DNA of 64,000 nucleotides from Charina bottae (GCA_023362775.1 JALMGJ010000015.1:14784001-14848000), one strand, 5' to 3'; counted from the stretch's first letter, positions 19,591-32,089 are shown. Notes: generated from the sequence alone by a model not told the origin. A program made the numbers and translations.

Positions 19591-21356
19591 GGGTCTGCAT
19601 GACGGGGAAGGAGAAAGATGATCCCTCTGCTGTTACATCTCAAAGAAGACCCTTTCCTTTTTGTGCTTGTCAGCATACGTTCACAAAATCTTCTGTAGAC
19701 ACCCAAGTGATGCATATTCTTTTCCTCTGAGATACTAGTGAAGCAAAGTCTGATTGGCTTTGCTGCTGTCAACAAACAGCTCGTAGTGAGTGGTGTCACA
19801 GGTCTCCAGAGGTTTATGGGTTTAAACTTCTATGAATTGGGCTTGACTGTATTAGAAGGGAATTATATGACACAGGCATTAAACAACTGGTTTATCTACT
19901 CGGCAGAGTTATCCCATCATCTGGTTGCTTTTACAGCTTGTTCTTAAAGACCACAGAGATTGTGCCATGTCACTTGATGTGTCTTCTCTTGAGAAATATC
20001 AAAATAAGCACAGGATTAAGTCAGAAAATACTATTAGAGAACGTTGGCAAAACTGATTCCAAAGTGTACAGAACAAGCCTTTTATATTCAATAAGCATCT
20101 CCTTTTTGTGATACTGCTGCCTTTTGCCTCTTTGAACAGAAGCTAGAAAAGAGTCAAACAGGAAGAGAAGTAAACACATTCTAGTGCAGAGTGTAAAATT
20201 AATTTCCAGTTGCAGGGTGCAAACATTTTTCCACGTCACCTGTGAATATCAATTTTGGCACATTTCTTCACTAAAAACACTCAAAGTTGTTACACAATTG
20301 AAAACAAGACTAAAAATAATTGGTCCAATTAAAACTGAAATGAAGATGTATACAGTATGTGAATATATATCCATATATGAAAACACAGAGAAAGAGACAC
20401 AGATGGCCATCCATAGCATAGTATCAGGAATAGGCTTAGAACCAATTAAAAATAAGTAGCTGAAACCATGGGAAGAAAAAAGGAAGAAAACAACCTTCAC
20501 TTTATGGTTGCAAACTGAAGTTTGGAGCAAGATGAATGTTCAAACATTCCATGCATGAGTAAACTGTCTAAGTGCCATTGGAAATCTTGGTTTACATGTG
20601 AGTGCCCCAATAAAATAATGCCTTTTGCCAGTTTTACTTGTGTCTAGGGGTTGTAGCACTTTAAAGGCAAAAAAGAAAGTATTTATGGTGTATTCTTGAT
20701 TTTTGGTTGAGCTACCTGGGTTTATGGAAGCAGAAGTCCCATACCTGTGGAAGGATCCTGACTCTAGAAGACCAGACTGAACCTCAATCATCCAGCTTTC
20801 TAGCTCTGGATAAAGCTGTTTCCTATGTTATTTGAGATAAAAGCAAATTACATTTCTGTGGGGACTGTGCCTTGAGAACCTTAATTATATGTCCGTGATC
20901 GTAGTGAATTATGCCACTATCATTGCCTGTGACTACAATAATTGATCAGAATCAAAAGATTTATTTATTTTGATTGAGCCTAGAGGTAAACAACCTAATT
21001 TAAATTGACAGGACCATTATTTGGCAAATACAGCAGGATCTAGATCAAAATAATAATCTGAAAGATTATATAATAATCTGAAAGTAATCTACCTGTAAAA
21101 TGTAATATTGAGATCTTGGCAGGAGTTCCTATAATAGCACCATCCCAGCCTTGGGGACTATGAGAAACTGGGAAAAATGTTCCTCCACTTCTGTATAATT
21201 GTGGATAGATCTCTGTACGATTATAGGGGTACACCTGGTTTATGAACATAATGTGATATTTTTGTGGAATTTAAATGTGTAGGTCTTGTTATAGACATAG
21301 TGAGGTTACTTTTCCGAGATGATGTGATTCCTCATAATTTTCTTTTTGCTTCTTTA
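19591..21356. other. No gene seen: unique AT-rich DNA
   Basis: Nothing recognisable. Frames of up to about 95 codons on both strands overlap and lack features. Confidence 0.45.
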
Positions 21357-21370
21357 GTGTAGTCAGTTGT

Positions 21371-21707
21371 ATGTCTATGAAGGTTCTCAGTCATCCAGGT
21401 GGAATTGTCTGTAGCTCGAATCATGTCAACTGGATTCCTATTTTCTCAGTGGAAACGTTTCGCTCCTTATCCAAGGAGCTTCTTCAGTCTGAGCAAAGTT
21501 AGTAAGGGAATCCTTAAATATGTTTCTAGGGTGGCTGTGTGACCTTGCACCTGGGGCTAGGTCATGGTTATTTTTTGAGATGTTATTTCTAAGTCCCTTT
21601 ATCATTTAAAGAAGGATTGTTAAGATCACCATGCTGCTGTTGAGCTTGCGAAATGGTCTTAATCTTCCTAGGCACAGAAGACAAAGCAGGGAGGAAGTTG
21701 TGTTTTT
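21371..21707 (-). mobile_element. Penelope-like insertion, 337 bp, with 14-bp target duplication
   Basis: Exact direct repeats GTGTAGTCAGTTGT (21357-21370 and 21708-21721) bound the insertion. The left part (GGTTCTCAGTCATCCAGG, then GGAAACGTTTCGCTCC and GAGCTTCTTCAG) is a well-known vertebrate repeat and carries a good hammerhead core on the minus strand. The rest (21495-21707) has no recognisable coding sequence. Confidence 0.72.
21445..21494 (-). ncRNA. Hammerhead ribozyme (type I) in Penelope-like element
   Basis: On the minus strand CUGAAGA (21481-21487) is followed by a perfect seven-pair stem II, GCUCCUU/AAGGAGC, with a GGAU loop. GAAA then leads into ACGU and U. Stem I pairs GA with UC next to the core and CUCA with UGAG beyond a CAC internal loop. 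This is the cleanest stem II in the window. The cleavage triplet is GUU rather than the commoner GUC. Confidence 0.65.
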
Positions 21708-21721
21708 GTGTAGTCAGTTGT

Positions 21722-24310
21722 GTTTTTGAGGAGGGAAATCCTTTTTTAAAAACTTAATTTTTTAAAAACTAGAGTTGCAAAGATTGGTGTGCATGTGAGT
21801 ATATGTGTATTTTAAAACTCCCTGTGCTTGTTACAGATGCTATGGGTCTGATCTTAGTATTTTATATTAAGTAAAAGCTGAGTATAGGTTTCAATTTTAA
21901 ATAACATACTAAAATTGGAAGGAATTTGCTCAGTGCCAAACAATTCATGTCCTTGAATTCCAAAATAGCAGTCTTAAGTGCATAATTGGTTCCTTTCATT
22001 GCCTTTAATTGAAATCAAGCCAGATGAAGGATTAAATACTTAGGAAATTATGTCTTGCAAACAAGTGGAGTTGATGGGGGATGTTATATTTTGTTGTCTA
22101 TTAGAAGTAATATACAGGATTATTCTTCAGGCAGTGACTTGAGTCCACCAGTGGCCCTTTGGGGAGGTAGGGATGTTAATTTCACACATTCAGTGAACAA
22201 GAGGCATTGAGATTGTCCTTGTGGCTGCCCAAATATTCAGACAAAGTTCTGCTATGGAGCAAATTCATACACAAGACTTCCTGTTGGCAAAAGGGAGGAT
22301 TCGCATGGTAGAAAAGATACTTGGATCAATCTACATGTGGCCGGTGTCATACGTTTTTATTATACTAAGGTCAGGCAATTCACCTGCAATTAAACCCACC
22401 CATTTTAGAAAACCCACCCCTGACACTACTCTCACACATCAGTGTAGATACATGTGAACTTTTGAGTGGATTATGATGGATGATAGCTTAATTTGCTGCT
22501 GCTCCTGGTGGATTGAGCCCTTTAGTCCCACCAAAATACATGGTGGATTTTTTTTTTACACAGCAAACAGGTGTATACTCTATGGAAACTTTCTTTGCCT
22601 GAATGTCCAGAAGGCACAGATGAGACAAGGGTTCATCATACAGATGTTATCCCTTCTAAATAAGGTTGGAAGGAGCAAGAGAAGTAGGAGAGACCAGAGA
22701 ATGGAGCTTCTTCTAAAAGTAATAGAGGTGAATGCAATGTTCACAATGTGTCTTAGTTAAAACTGGGCAATCTGTGGTATTCAGTCACTGGATTTCTAAT
22801 AATGAAGAGGGGTTTGTTTTACACAGCAAACAGTTCTGCTGGCTGACAGACTATGAGACTCATGAGTCTAATACCAGTTGGGGAAATTTTTTTTCCTTTG
22901 TACTTGTAGACCTGCAGATATCTGTCGCTCTGTATTGGTTATTCGGTAGGGAGTTACTCTTTTTCAGGCAATTATGATGTTCATGAAGACTCAATATTTT
23001 TCAAATGCATGCTTTAATGGTTGCACTACTGTACTCAAAAGTCAGCCTGTTGCACTGTTCAAAGGTCAATCTCTTTAAGTACCCATAAGATTGGGGAAGG
23101 TGGGTGAGAGTCAACTTCAAGATGGTAAACATACTCCTTAGGGTTGCCATTGTGGGTTCTTCCATACAAAATCATCCTTCTGACAAGGAAAACGACCATG
23201 TTGTGAAGAAGGAGAGGCTAGCATTTTTTTTTACTACATACCTTCTTACTTTTGGAAAGCTTGGGCTTTCCCCCCCTTCAGGGTGAAGTTCTCCTAGGTA
23301 TCAAAAAGGAGTTTATCTCGGAAAGTCTTGGAAACTATCTAGACGGAACCAGGAAGTTCCTTTTGCATTGAAGGAATGGATGCATCCCTGAGCTGTAGCT
23401 CTTTCCTCCACTGTTACAGCACCAGTCTTCCTAACAAACCAAATACCAGCTATTTCTGCCCTTTTAATGAAAGGCAGACATTGCTGTGCTCCTTTGATAA
23501 GTGGGCTCTTCGAGAGTTATCGCAGGAACTCATTTCTGATTCTTAAAATAAAACTAATTTGAAATAAAAATTGTGGGTATTTGTGTCCTCCACTGAAAAT
23601 GTACACCATGTGTAGAATGATTACCCCTCTCTTTGCAATTGTCTGTCTGCCGTCTGCCTCCCCTTTGTTTTATGTTCTCTAGGCAATGTGCATTTCTGCA
23701 CCTGCTAGGAGATTTCAGAAAGGAAAAGGGATCACGCTGTCTTTCTGCTACCCCTTTTACACGCCATGTTTGAAATGGAAATATACAGAAAGTCATAATC
23801 TCAGCATTAGCAGCCACTGGCAAAACCTTCTATTAGTGTCAAACAGTATGTTTTCCACTGGGTTGTGACACTTGCTGGACTACAGGGCACAGGAAGGGAC
23901 ACTGATTTAGCGTGATTTATGAAACAAATGTGCAGAATTCTGGACAGCCACTGGCGGTATAGAATATGGATTCTGTCGTAATGTATCTTGTGTACTCCCA
24001 AGTTGCTATTGGCAGCTTGGAAGTCAAACTAAAGATTTAAGCATTTTCTTAACAGAAGGGGGTACTATAAGGACATAGTGTTATTTTTTTAAAATCTTCA
24101 AACAAAGAAAGCAGCTTGCATATTATACCCCTCCCACCCACCCCATTACACTTTAGAAATACATATATATACAGGTTAAAGCCACTATATTTCCCAAATG
24201 GAAGATTTGAGCTCAGATGAGATTTTCACAAAGTAGCTTTTTTTTTTTGGGGGGGGGGAAATACCATAGACTAGAAAATCTGGTAGCTAGCCTTCAGAAC
24301 GTTGGAATTA
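21722..24310. other. No gene seen: unique AT-rich DNA
   Basis: No repeat ends or protein-like frames could be identified. Short homopolymer runs only. Confidence 0.45.
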
Positions 24311-24318
24311 GTTTAGAG

Positions 24319-24612
24319 CAACCAGGGTTCTGTGGCACCCTAAGGTTCCATAAGAGGTCACTAGGGGTTCCCCGGGAGATCCCAATTTATTTTAAAAAAA
24401 ATATTTCAAATTCGGGCAACTTCATATTAAAGAGGTACATTTCATTCTTGATTTTTAGTTCAAGAACACTGCTAATGTATATATACAGGCCTACCCATGA
24501 AACATAATTTTGTAACTTCTGGCCTATATTTGAGCCTGAATGTGCAGGGGTTCCCCGAGGCCTGAAAAATATTTCAAGGGCTCCTCCAGGGTCAAAAGGT
24601 TGAGAAAGGTGG
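24319..24612. mobile_element. hAT family D copy 1
   Basis: Flanked by perfect 8-bp repeats GTTTAGAG (24311-24318 and 24613-24620). It shares GGTTCCGTGGCACCCTAGGG-like, GGCAACTT, CAGGCCTACCCATGAAAC and GGGGTTCCCCGAGGCCTGAA sequence with copies at 38071, 42567 and 58646. The first ~10 bases of the left terminal repeat seem absent, yet the duplication abuts the shortened end. Confidence 0.85.
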
Positions 24613-24620
24613 GTTTAGAG

Positions 24621-26274
24621 GATTTTAGCAGCTGCCTTTTAAATTCAATCACAGTCTTCCTCAATCTGGTCCTTTCGGCTTCTAAGCCCCAAATGGGGGC
24701 CATCTTTAAATGTTGTAAACAAACAAACTGCTTTGAAGGGTGCCAGTTTGGGAAGGCTGCAGTACTTTAATTAGGACGGGACTCGTATATCGGGAGAGAC
24801 TGAAGTGGAGCATTGGGGTATCTGACTTGTACATCAGTCCTACCTGTAATCTCCGACATCTCAATTGAAAAGGATTAGGGAGCAGATGATGGAAAAGTTC
24901 TCTTGTCGGAGAGCCATTACCAACAAAGTTGACAAAAAGTGAACTAAGTGGACAAGTGGACTGATGTGATTTAGCCTAGTTTCTATCTGCTCATATTGAT
25001 CCTGTGGATTCATGGTCAAGTCTAATCTGGCAGCGCACAACATGGGGTATAAATATCATCAGAAAATGAGCACTGATTTAGAGTCTGGAATTTGAAGTGG
25101 TGAATCCTTCCTATTTTGTGAATAAGTGTAGCTGAGCTAGACTATTTCTTCTGAATTCATAATTCTCTGCCCAGTTTTTTTGGGGTGGTGGTGTCTTAAT
25201 TTTGCTGCTGCTGCTGCTGTTTAGGGTTTTGTTACTGGCCAAGGAAGGGTTGCTGTCATGGTCTGGAAAACTATATACAGTATAGAAAAAGTGAAGAACT
25301 TTGGGGGGATAAAATGAAGGCTGTTAGTTAAGTGTAATAGCAACAGCCAGAGACCTGTGCCATAGTTGTTTAGCACAGAAACTGAATATGTGGGCTTCTT
25401 GTGTGTGCGTACACCACTTTCCAAAATCAGGTGTTTACCATTTATTCTTGGCTGAAGATTTAGCCCATTTGGGTACCTTTTGTATTAGCCTAGGTTATTT
25501 TTAGCTTTCCGGTTTATATTCCAGACTTTGTCTAATTTTTGTAGGATTCTTTCCAAAGTGACATGATAATAGAGCAGACTTGTAGTGGTTAGTGACCTTC
25601 TCTAACAGTAATTTCTTCCTCTGGGCATTGGAATTGATTTCCCCCCCTCATCTTGGCATGTGAAGATTCAAAGCATGCCCCTTGCCCCATCTCCCAAGAG
25701 CTTACTCTGGTATCCGAAGCAGAACATAGGGGAGAGTTACTGCTTCTGGAACATTTGTCATGGTAGTTGAAGGACGAAGAGGAACAGTGGAGCCAGCTTG
25801 GGCTGTTACTTAATGTACTATGAGATGTTGTTTTGAAGATGATACTGTACATTCTTTGGAAGCCTGGGAAGTGATGCTGGGACCTGGTTCTTTAAGCAAA
25901 GGGCATACAAAGCCACAACGATTGTGTCTAGATTGTACCAATTCATTTGTGTATGTCTAATCTGGCCCTTGTTATCTGAGGTGCTTATGGGCAAAAAGCA
26001 CATTTAACTTCCTGCCACAACACCATTCCTTGCCACCTCTTGGTTGCATGTAGGTGTTGCAGGAACAATCTCTTGTGTCCAAATTGTTACACTAGAAGCA
26101 AATGGGAAAAGAATTCTGTTTAAAAGTTTCTATTTTCCAAAATGTTGGGGGTTCCACCAAACATCCAAATGTACATTAAGCAACAATCCAGGTAAGAATC
26201 AGGGAAGAGGATGCATAATGAATGTATAAGAAAAAGTCTCTATTAGGAGAAACGTATGCTATGTTTTTGTGGAA
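24621..26274. other. No gene seen: unique AT-rich DNA
   Basis: A short CTG run near 25206 and nothing else recognisable. Confidence 0.45.
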
Positions 26275-26286
26275 TATAGAAAGTTA

Positions 26287-26627
26287 AAAAAAAGGTAAAG
26301 GTTCCCCCCCCCCCCATTTGTGCAGTTGTGTCTGACTCTAGGGGCCAGTGCTCATCTCCGTTTGTTAGCCGAAGAGCCAGCGTTTTCCAAAGATGCTTCC
26401 GTGGTCATGTGGCCAGCATGACGCACGCAGAATGCTGTTACTATCCCACCGAAGTGGTACCTATTCATCTACTTGCATTTGCATGCTTTCGAATTGCTAG
26501 GTTGGCAAGAGCTGGGGCGAGTGCGGGAGCTCACTCTGTCACGCGGCGCTTGGGTCTCGAACCGCCGAACTTGCGATCTTCCGATTGACAAGCCTGGTGT
26601 CTTACCCGCTGAGCCATCACGCCCCTT
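26287..26627 (-). mobile_element. Sauria-type SINE, mosaic of two subtypes
   Basis: The target duplication TATAGAAAGTTA is exact (26275-26286 and 26628-26639). The tail has the subtype 1 CACAAAT insert and the extreme 5' end the subtype 1 GCGGGTAAG. The B-box region (GGTTCGAGACCC, then AGCGCCGCGTGAC) is subtype 2. A C13 run in the tail (plus strand) is likely length-variable. Confidence 0.9.
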
Positions 26628-26639
26628 TATAGAAAGTTA

Positions 26640-26950
26640 CAGCAGGGTAAATATGGGCAACTGAGCACAAACATAAAAGTTTTCAACTTTGCACTGTGCC
26701 ATTTAGCTCATCCAGGCCAAAATTGTCTTCTGACTGCCACCTCTTGGCGCTTCAGACAGAGGTCTTTCTCTGTATTTAAATGGATAATTTGAATTACTGA
26801 TGCCAGAGGGTCAACGTGGGTCCTATGCTCCCTTGACAGATCACTTGGCGATCCACTGATATCCTACCATGACTATTTTATTTTACTTTTATCAGTCAGT
26901 GACTTTATTACCACAGGGTACAAAGGGGTGAGCAGGAATGTTATTAAAGG
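26640..26950. other. No gene seen: short spacer before the L2 copy
   Basis: Contains a CACCTCTTGGCGCTTCAGAC-like worn motif and AT-rich DNA. Confidence 0.4.
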
Positions 26951-28379
26951 ACTGAGGATTTTGTTAAATGCTCAATACCTCAAGAAACCATCGCTGGACC
27001 CTATGGTGCTGGATAATTTCTGCCCAGTCTCCCACCTTCCCTTTTTGGGGAAGGTGGTTGAGAAAGTGGTGGCATTGCAGCTCCAGAGGATCCTGGATGA
27101 AACGGATTATCTAGACCCCTTTCAGTCAGGTTTCAGGCCTGGACATGGAACTGAAACAGCATTGGTCGCACTTACGGATGATCTCTGGCGGGAGCGGGAT
27201 GGTGGCAGTGCATCCATCCTAGCTCTCCTTGACCTCTCAGCGGCTTTCGATACCGACAATGGTATCCTTTTGGGTCGGCTCAGGGAGTTGGGGGTGGGCA
27301 GCGTGGTTTTGCGCTGGTTCACCTCCTTCCTTCAGGGCCGGTCCCAATCGGTGGTGATCGGGAGTGAGAGATCCGACCCTCGACCCCTCCTTTGTGGGGT
27401 GCTGCAGGGTTCGGTTCTCTCTCCACTCCTGTTTAACATTTACATGAAACCACTGGGTGAGATCATCCGCCACCACAGGATAAGATATCATCAATATGCT
27501 GATGATACTCAGTTATATATTTCTGTCCCGGGTGAGGTAAGTGATGCTGTGACTGCTCTTTCTTGGTGCCTGGGGGCTGTAGGGGCCTGGATGGGGTCCA
27601 ACAGGCTTCAACTGAACCCTGGTAAGACAGAGTGGCTGTGGATTAACGGCTCTTCCCCATCTGGGACATTATCATTTTTGGTTCTGGATGGGGTTGCACT
27701 GCTCCAGACAGACCCGGTGCGGAATCTGGGGGTCCTTCTGGACTCACGACTCCTGCTTGAAGAGCAGGTGGCAGTTGTGGCCAGAAGGGCTTTTGCACAA
27801 CTTCGTGTTGTGCGCCAGTTATGCCCGTTCCTGGATCGGGAGGCCCTTCAAACAGTCACTCATGCCCTTGTTATCTCGCATATAGACTACTGTAACACGC
27901 TCTACATGGGGCTACCCTTGAAGAGTATGCGGAAGCTTCAGCTGGTCCAGAATGCAGCTGCACGGGCTGTTGCTGGTGCCCCTAGATCGGCACATATAAC
28001 ACCTTTGTTGCGTGAGCTGCATTGGGTCTCAGTTTGCTTCCGGGTCCAATTCAAGGTGTTGGTTATCACCTTTAAAGCCCTACATGGCATGGGACCAGGT
28101 TACCTGAGGGACCGCCTCGTCCCAAATATATCTACCCGTCCCACCTGATCATGCAGAGAGGGCATGCTTCGGACCCCATCTATAAGAGAGTTCCATCTGG
28201 CGGGGTCCAGGAGGCATGCCTTCTCTGCAGTAGCTCCCGCCCTGTGGAACAATTTGCCCCCAGAGGTGAGATTAGCTCCTTCGCTCCTGACCTTCCGGAA
28301 GAACCTGAAAACCTGGCTCTGCTGCCTTGCGTGGGACCAAGGAAGGGATAGTCACTCGTGGGGATGGCTAATACCCTAG
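26928..28379 (+). pseudogene. L2 reverse transcriptase and C-terminal region, one internal stop
   Basis: This would copy LINE RNA into DNA at the target site. The frame from 26928 runs 406 codons to a TGA at 28146, then stays open in the same frame to 28379. Visible motifs by residue are FQSGFRPGHGTE (65-76), the A motif LDLSAAFD (101-108), the B motif GVLQGSVLSPLLFN (157-170) and the catalytic YADD (190-193). IDYC and the VQNAAARAV helix follow, and then a C-terminal FRKNLKTWL. The TGA replaces an arginine codon present in the 47165 copy, a CpG-type change. The residues just after AAFDT look one codon short against the usual L2 pattern. The first ~20 residues are probably flanking DNA. No endonuclease, so not autonomous. 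Confidence 0.88.
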
Positions 28380-28581
28380 AGAGCTCCTCTTTTACATTAG
28401 ATTAAGTAAGATCATTTTACTACCTTTGCCTCTGGATTCTAATCTTGTTTTATAATTTTTATTTTAGATTTTATGTATACTTTTTTTTTTGTTTTTACTA
28501 TTTTATTGTAAACTGCCCAGAGTCCCTCCAGCGGAGGGAGATGGGCGGTGATATAAATTTTATAAATAAATAAATAAATAC
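26955..28581 (+). mobile_element. L2-clade LINE, 5' truncated, reverse transcriptase frame nearly intact
   Basis: The element joins at about the KKPSLDP part of the reverse transcriptase, so the endonuclease and 5' region are missing. The 3' end reads GTAAACTGCCCAGAGTCCCT, then GGGCGGTGATATAAAT and an (AAATA)n tail ending at 28581. Fragments of the same 3' end occur at 32090, 47160-47904, 55478 and 58086. No target duplication was clear. The CpG content is much higher than the surroundings, suggesting a younger insertion. Confidence 0.9.
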
Positions 28582-31500
28582 TTAGGAAGAGAGTAACAAT
28601 ATTACCTTGTAATTGGTGTCTTTAGCTTCATCTGTAAGTAGGAAAACTGCAAGGGATTGGAGGAAGAAAGCCAAGATGTCTCTATAGCCTATCCCATGTG
28701 GGGACTCTCCAAATTGTGGACTTTGACTTTTCAAATTATCAGTAATGGCCATGCTGGCTAGAAATTCTGGGAGGTGAAGTCCACGCATGGAAGGTGTTCA
28801 ACTTGGAGAAGATTGTTGGAGGTTGGAGAAATCAACTTTCTGTTTGGCTTCACCAGTTTCTGCTGGAGTAGAGGAGTGACTGAATGAGGCTTTATGAAAT
28901 GGAAGACATTTGAAAATAATTAATCCAAGTTATAGGATGCTAACATAACTAGATTCTGCTGCCTTGGCTGTGAAGTTCCAAGATAGAGGAGGCAAAGAGG
29001 AGGAACAAACATTATGGGGGAACAGGAAGCACCAGCTAAACCTTGAAAAATCCATGCTTTTTTCTTTCAGGACTGTGTTTACAGTTTTCTCAGGCAATTG
29101 TCCATTCAATTGACTCGGATAAACCTCGTTTAGTTTCAGCAGAGCGACTATTTCATCTACTTTTGGTCCCGGGATGGGCAATCCACCTAGCTCCATTTAC
29201 CACTGACATGGTACCTAAACAAATTATCTCTGAAGAAAAGCAACTCTTGGAAGTTAGAAAAAAAAGTGTTTGCTCTTCAAGTTAGCCTACAAATTTTGGT
29301 CTAACCTTTTAATTTTAAGCTTCTTTCAGACAATTTGTGTATTATTATCTGGCTTTGACAGATAAGTGTATTTAGGACTACGATTTACGCAGTATAAATA
29401 GACCGATTTTGCATAGGCTCTTCGTTTTTACAGAGTTGAATATCTTGGATTAGATTGTCAGAATTTTAAGACTCCTTTTTGCCATCGTGAAGGGGTAGCA
29501 TTTAAAAGGAAAAGGTATTTCATAATGTTCTATTTGTCCTTTATTACCCATTTTGTTGAAATGGTTTCTTGCTTTGTTTTTGCTGCCCATCACTGGTAGG
29601 TGGAAATAGAACTGAAGGAGAATAAACTTTAAAAAAAAAAGGTGGAATTTTCTTTTGCAAGTTCGTAAGTAATACTGCATTGTAAAATAAAGAGCTAGTT
29701 GAAACGTTCTAAAAGATGCCTTTCATAGCAGTAATAATTGGCTTTCCTTCTTTGGTGAGATTCCAATTCTTAAAACCATCTGAGTTTCAAATAAAGCCTC
29801 ATTTTATTTGAAGGGTATAGAGCTGTAAAGTTTTATTCAAGTTCTTTTTTTAAAAAAAGTTTTATTAAACTTTTAGGCTGTTCACCCATCATTCAAGCAT
29901 TGATGCCTTTGGTTTACCTTATAAGTGAGAACTGAGATTAGCTGTGACAGTTGCTCCAGGATGCGGGTAGGGAAAATGCTGGTCATAAACCCATGGTGAA
30001 TCTTTGAGAAAAAAAATGTCAAAATGCCTGCCTTTTTCTGGGGTGATGACGGTGAGAAAAAGACCCCCTCCCAACTTTATGCATCACAGAAGTATGTTAT
30101 CAATTTGAGCTTTTGGTCACATTCCCTGCGATATATACTGTACGTAGGGAAAAGGTGTCTCTCCTACAGCAAAATGACTCATGGCAAGGGAGAAAAAAAA
30201 AATCTGGATTATTTTCCTATCAGCTGTCATTCAGTCTGGTGAAAGAGAATCTGCTTTCCAAAGGAACAGGGAATCTCAGTGACATGCACGGAGTGTGGTA
30301 TTTTCATACTTAGTGCTGGGATGGCCAAGGGCAGGGGGGAACGTCCTGTCTTTCATTGCTAATCCTCTTCCAGCAGCTTCCCTGGCTTCTCCCACTTCCA
30401 CTGTGTTGAATCCCAAGGGGAGACATCAAAGGACAATCCTTCCATGGGGCTTTTTCAAATGGGGAGGTGTGGGCAGCCGGGGGCTTTAGAGTGATGGAAA
30501 GATATGTAAAAGAAAAAAAAACCCCAAGCAATATTTGCTTTCACAGGAAAAGAAAACATCTGAGAATTTACAGTGCAGATGTTGGCAAAGCATTAAATTA
30601 GACATTGCAGCCAGTTGCATGTTTTACCTCCTAATATTAGGGATGTATGAATCAGTAGAAATCCAGCCCATGGTGGCGTCACAGCCTTTACCTTTTTATC
30701 TCTTCTATTTTTAAAATCTGCTGAAATATCTGCATCCATTTGTCATCAGCAATTTTCCCTGGTACTCAGTGCTTTCTAATAAAACCTTCCCCAAAATGAA
30801 TTTAATGACTTTCTCCCAACACACTTTTTAAACATGAATATCTCGTCGTCTGCTTTTTGGTGCAAACTTCCCTGATGTACTCTATTATTTTAAATGTAAA
30901 TAAAGCTAATTCCTATTAAAATGCTAGTGATCTTGATAGCCTGTTTTCAATATAGCCCTCCAACTGTTATGTCTTTTCATAAGCAAACATATATTTCTTC
31001 ATATATATGATTTTGAGTGGACAATAAGGGGGTGGTAGCAAGCGACGTTGTTTGCAACCCTCTGTTCTGCAACCAAGTCCACTTTCATGGATTGTACTAG
31101 CTCCCTCCCTTTAATTTTTTTCCCTTTTACACGCTCACCCAATACTGGCATGATTTTCAAGCAGGATTATGGATTGGTTAGCTATCTGTCTTAGAGCAAA
31201 GCCATGCAGTACGGCAGAGTGAAATTCTGGGAGTATTTTAAAGCTCAAGGTTTCCTCTCATTAGCTTTTAGTCCTCCTGGGCCAAGTTAGGTCCTCCTTA
31301 CCTCTACTTGCTTTAATTAATGCATGCACTGAAATGCTATGCCTGCTGTGTGCTTACCCTCATTTCTTTTTAATGCAGTTTTTGACCTTTCCCTTAGTAC
31401 TCATTTAAGCAACAGCCCAAAGTCCTATTTCTCCTTTAGTGGTGACACGGTATATATCAAGTAAAAGCAAAGTATTTTGGCTGTAACCAGGAAGGTGTTT

Positions 31501-31834
31501 TTCCCCATGGTGTGTATTAAAGTGAATATTCTATCCTACCTTTATATAGACATGATAGGAAAAAATGAGGAAAAGAAAGGACGCAAGGTATTCTGTGTCT
31601 TTTGATTTCCTGGTGGAAAATAATTCTAATGAAAAGTAACATTTGACACACTGCCAGCATATATAACCTAGGAGACATTTGTACTAACTGTTGATTGCCT
31701 GCTCAAATAGCTTGCATTGGTTACTTTTTAAATGAAAGACGAGAAATCCCTTAAATTTCTAAACCCCACCTTTTCTCCAGGAGCTCAAGTCTGCATATAT
31801 AACACTCCTTCTTTCACCTCCCCTCCCGCCCCCA
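28582..31834. other. No gene recognised: unique AT-rich DNA
   Basis: Has a worn hAT-like piece at about 28690-28815 (AATTCTGGGAGGTGAAGTCC). A minus-strand frame at 29050-29196 with unusual CpG retention is noted under findings. 30540-31740 looks non-repetitive and may include conserved non-coding DNA. No confirmed exon. Confidence 0.4.
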
Positions 31835-32030
31835 ATAATTATTTATTTATTTATTTATTTATTTATATTTCTAACTTATATCCCCGTGAAAAACTTATAA
31901 TCCTATGAGGTAGGCCTGGGGGAAAGAAAATGGCCCAAACCCACCCAGGAAGCTTCCATGGCTAAGAGTAGACTTGAACCTGGGTCTCCTAAGTCCTAGT
32001 CCACCACCTTGACCAGTAGACCAGTCTCAC
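31835..32030 (-). mobile_element. tRNA-derived SINE, worn
   Basis: On the minus strand GGAGACCCAGGTTCAAGTC resembles a B-box region, then comes the CATGGAAGCTTCCTGGGTGG middle and CCTACCTCATAGGATTATAA, ending in a (TAAA)n tail. It belongs to the same broad group as 33020-33240 and 48872-49238. No duplication found. Confidence 0.55.
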
Positions 32031-32089
32031 TAATCTTAAGTCAACTAGGAATGACCTAAAATGATCTGGTCCTAAGGAGACAGCATGGA

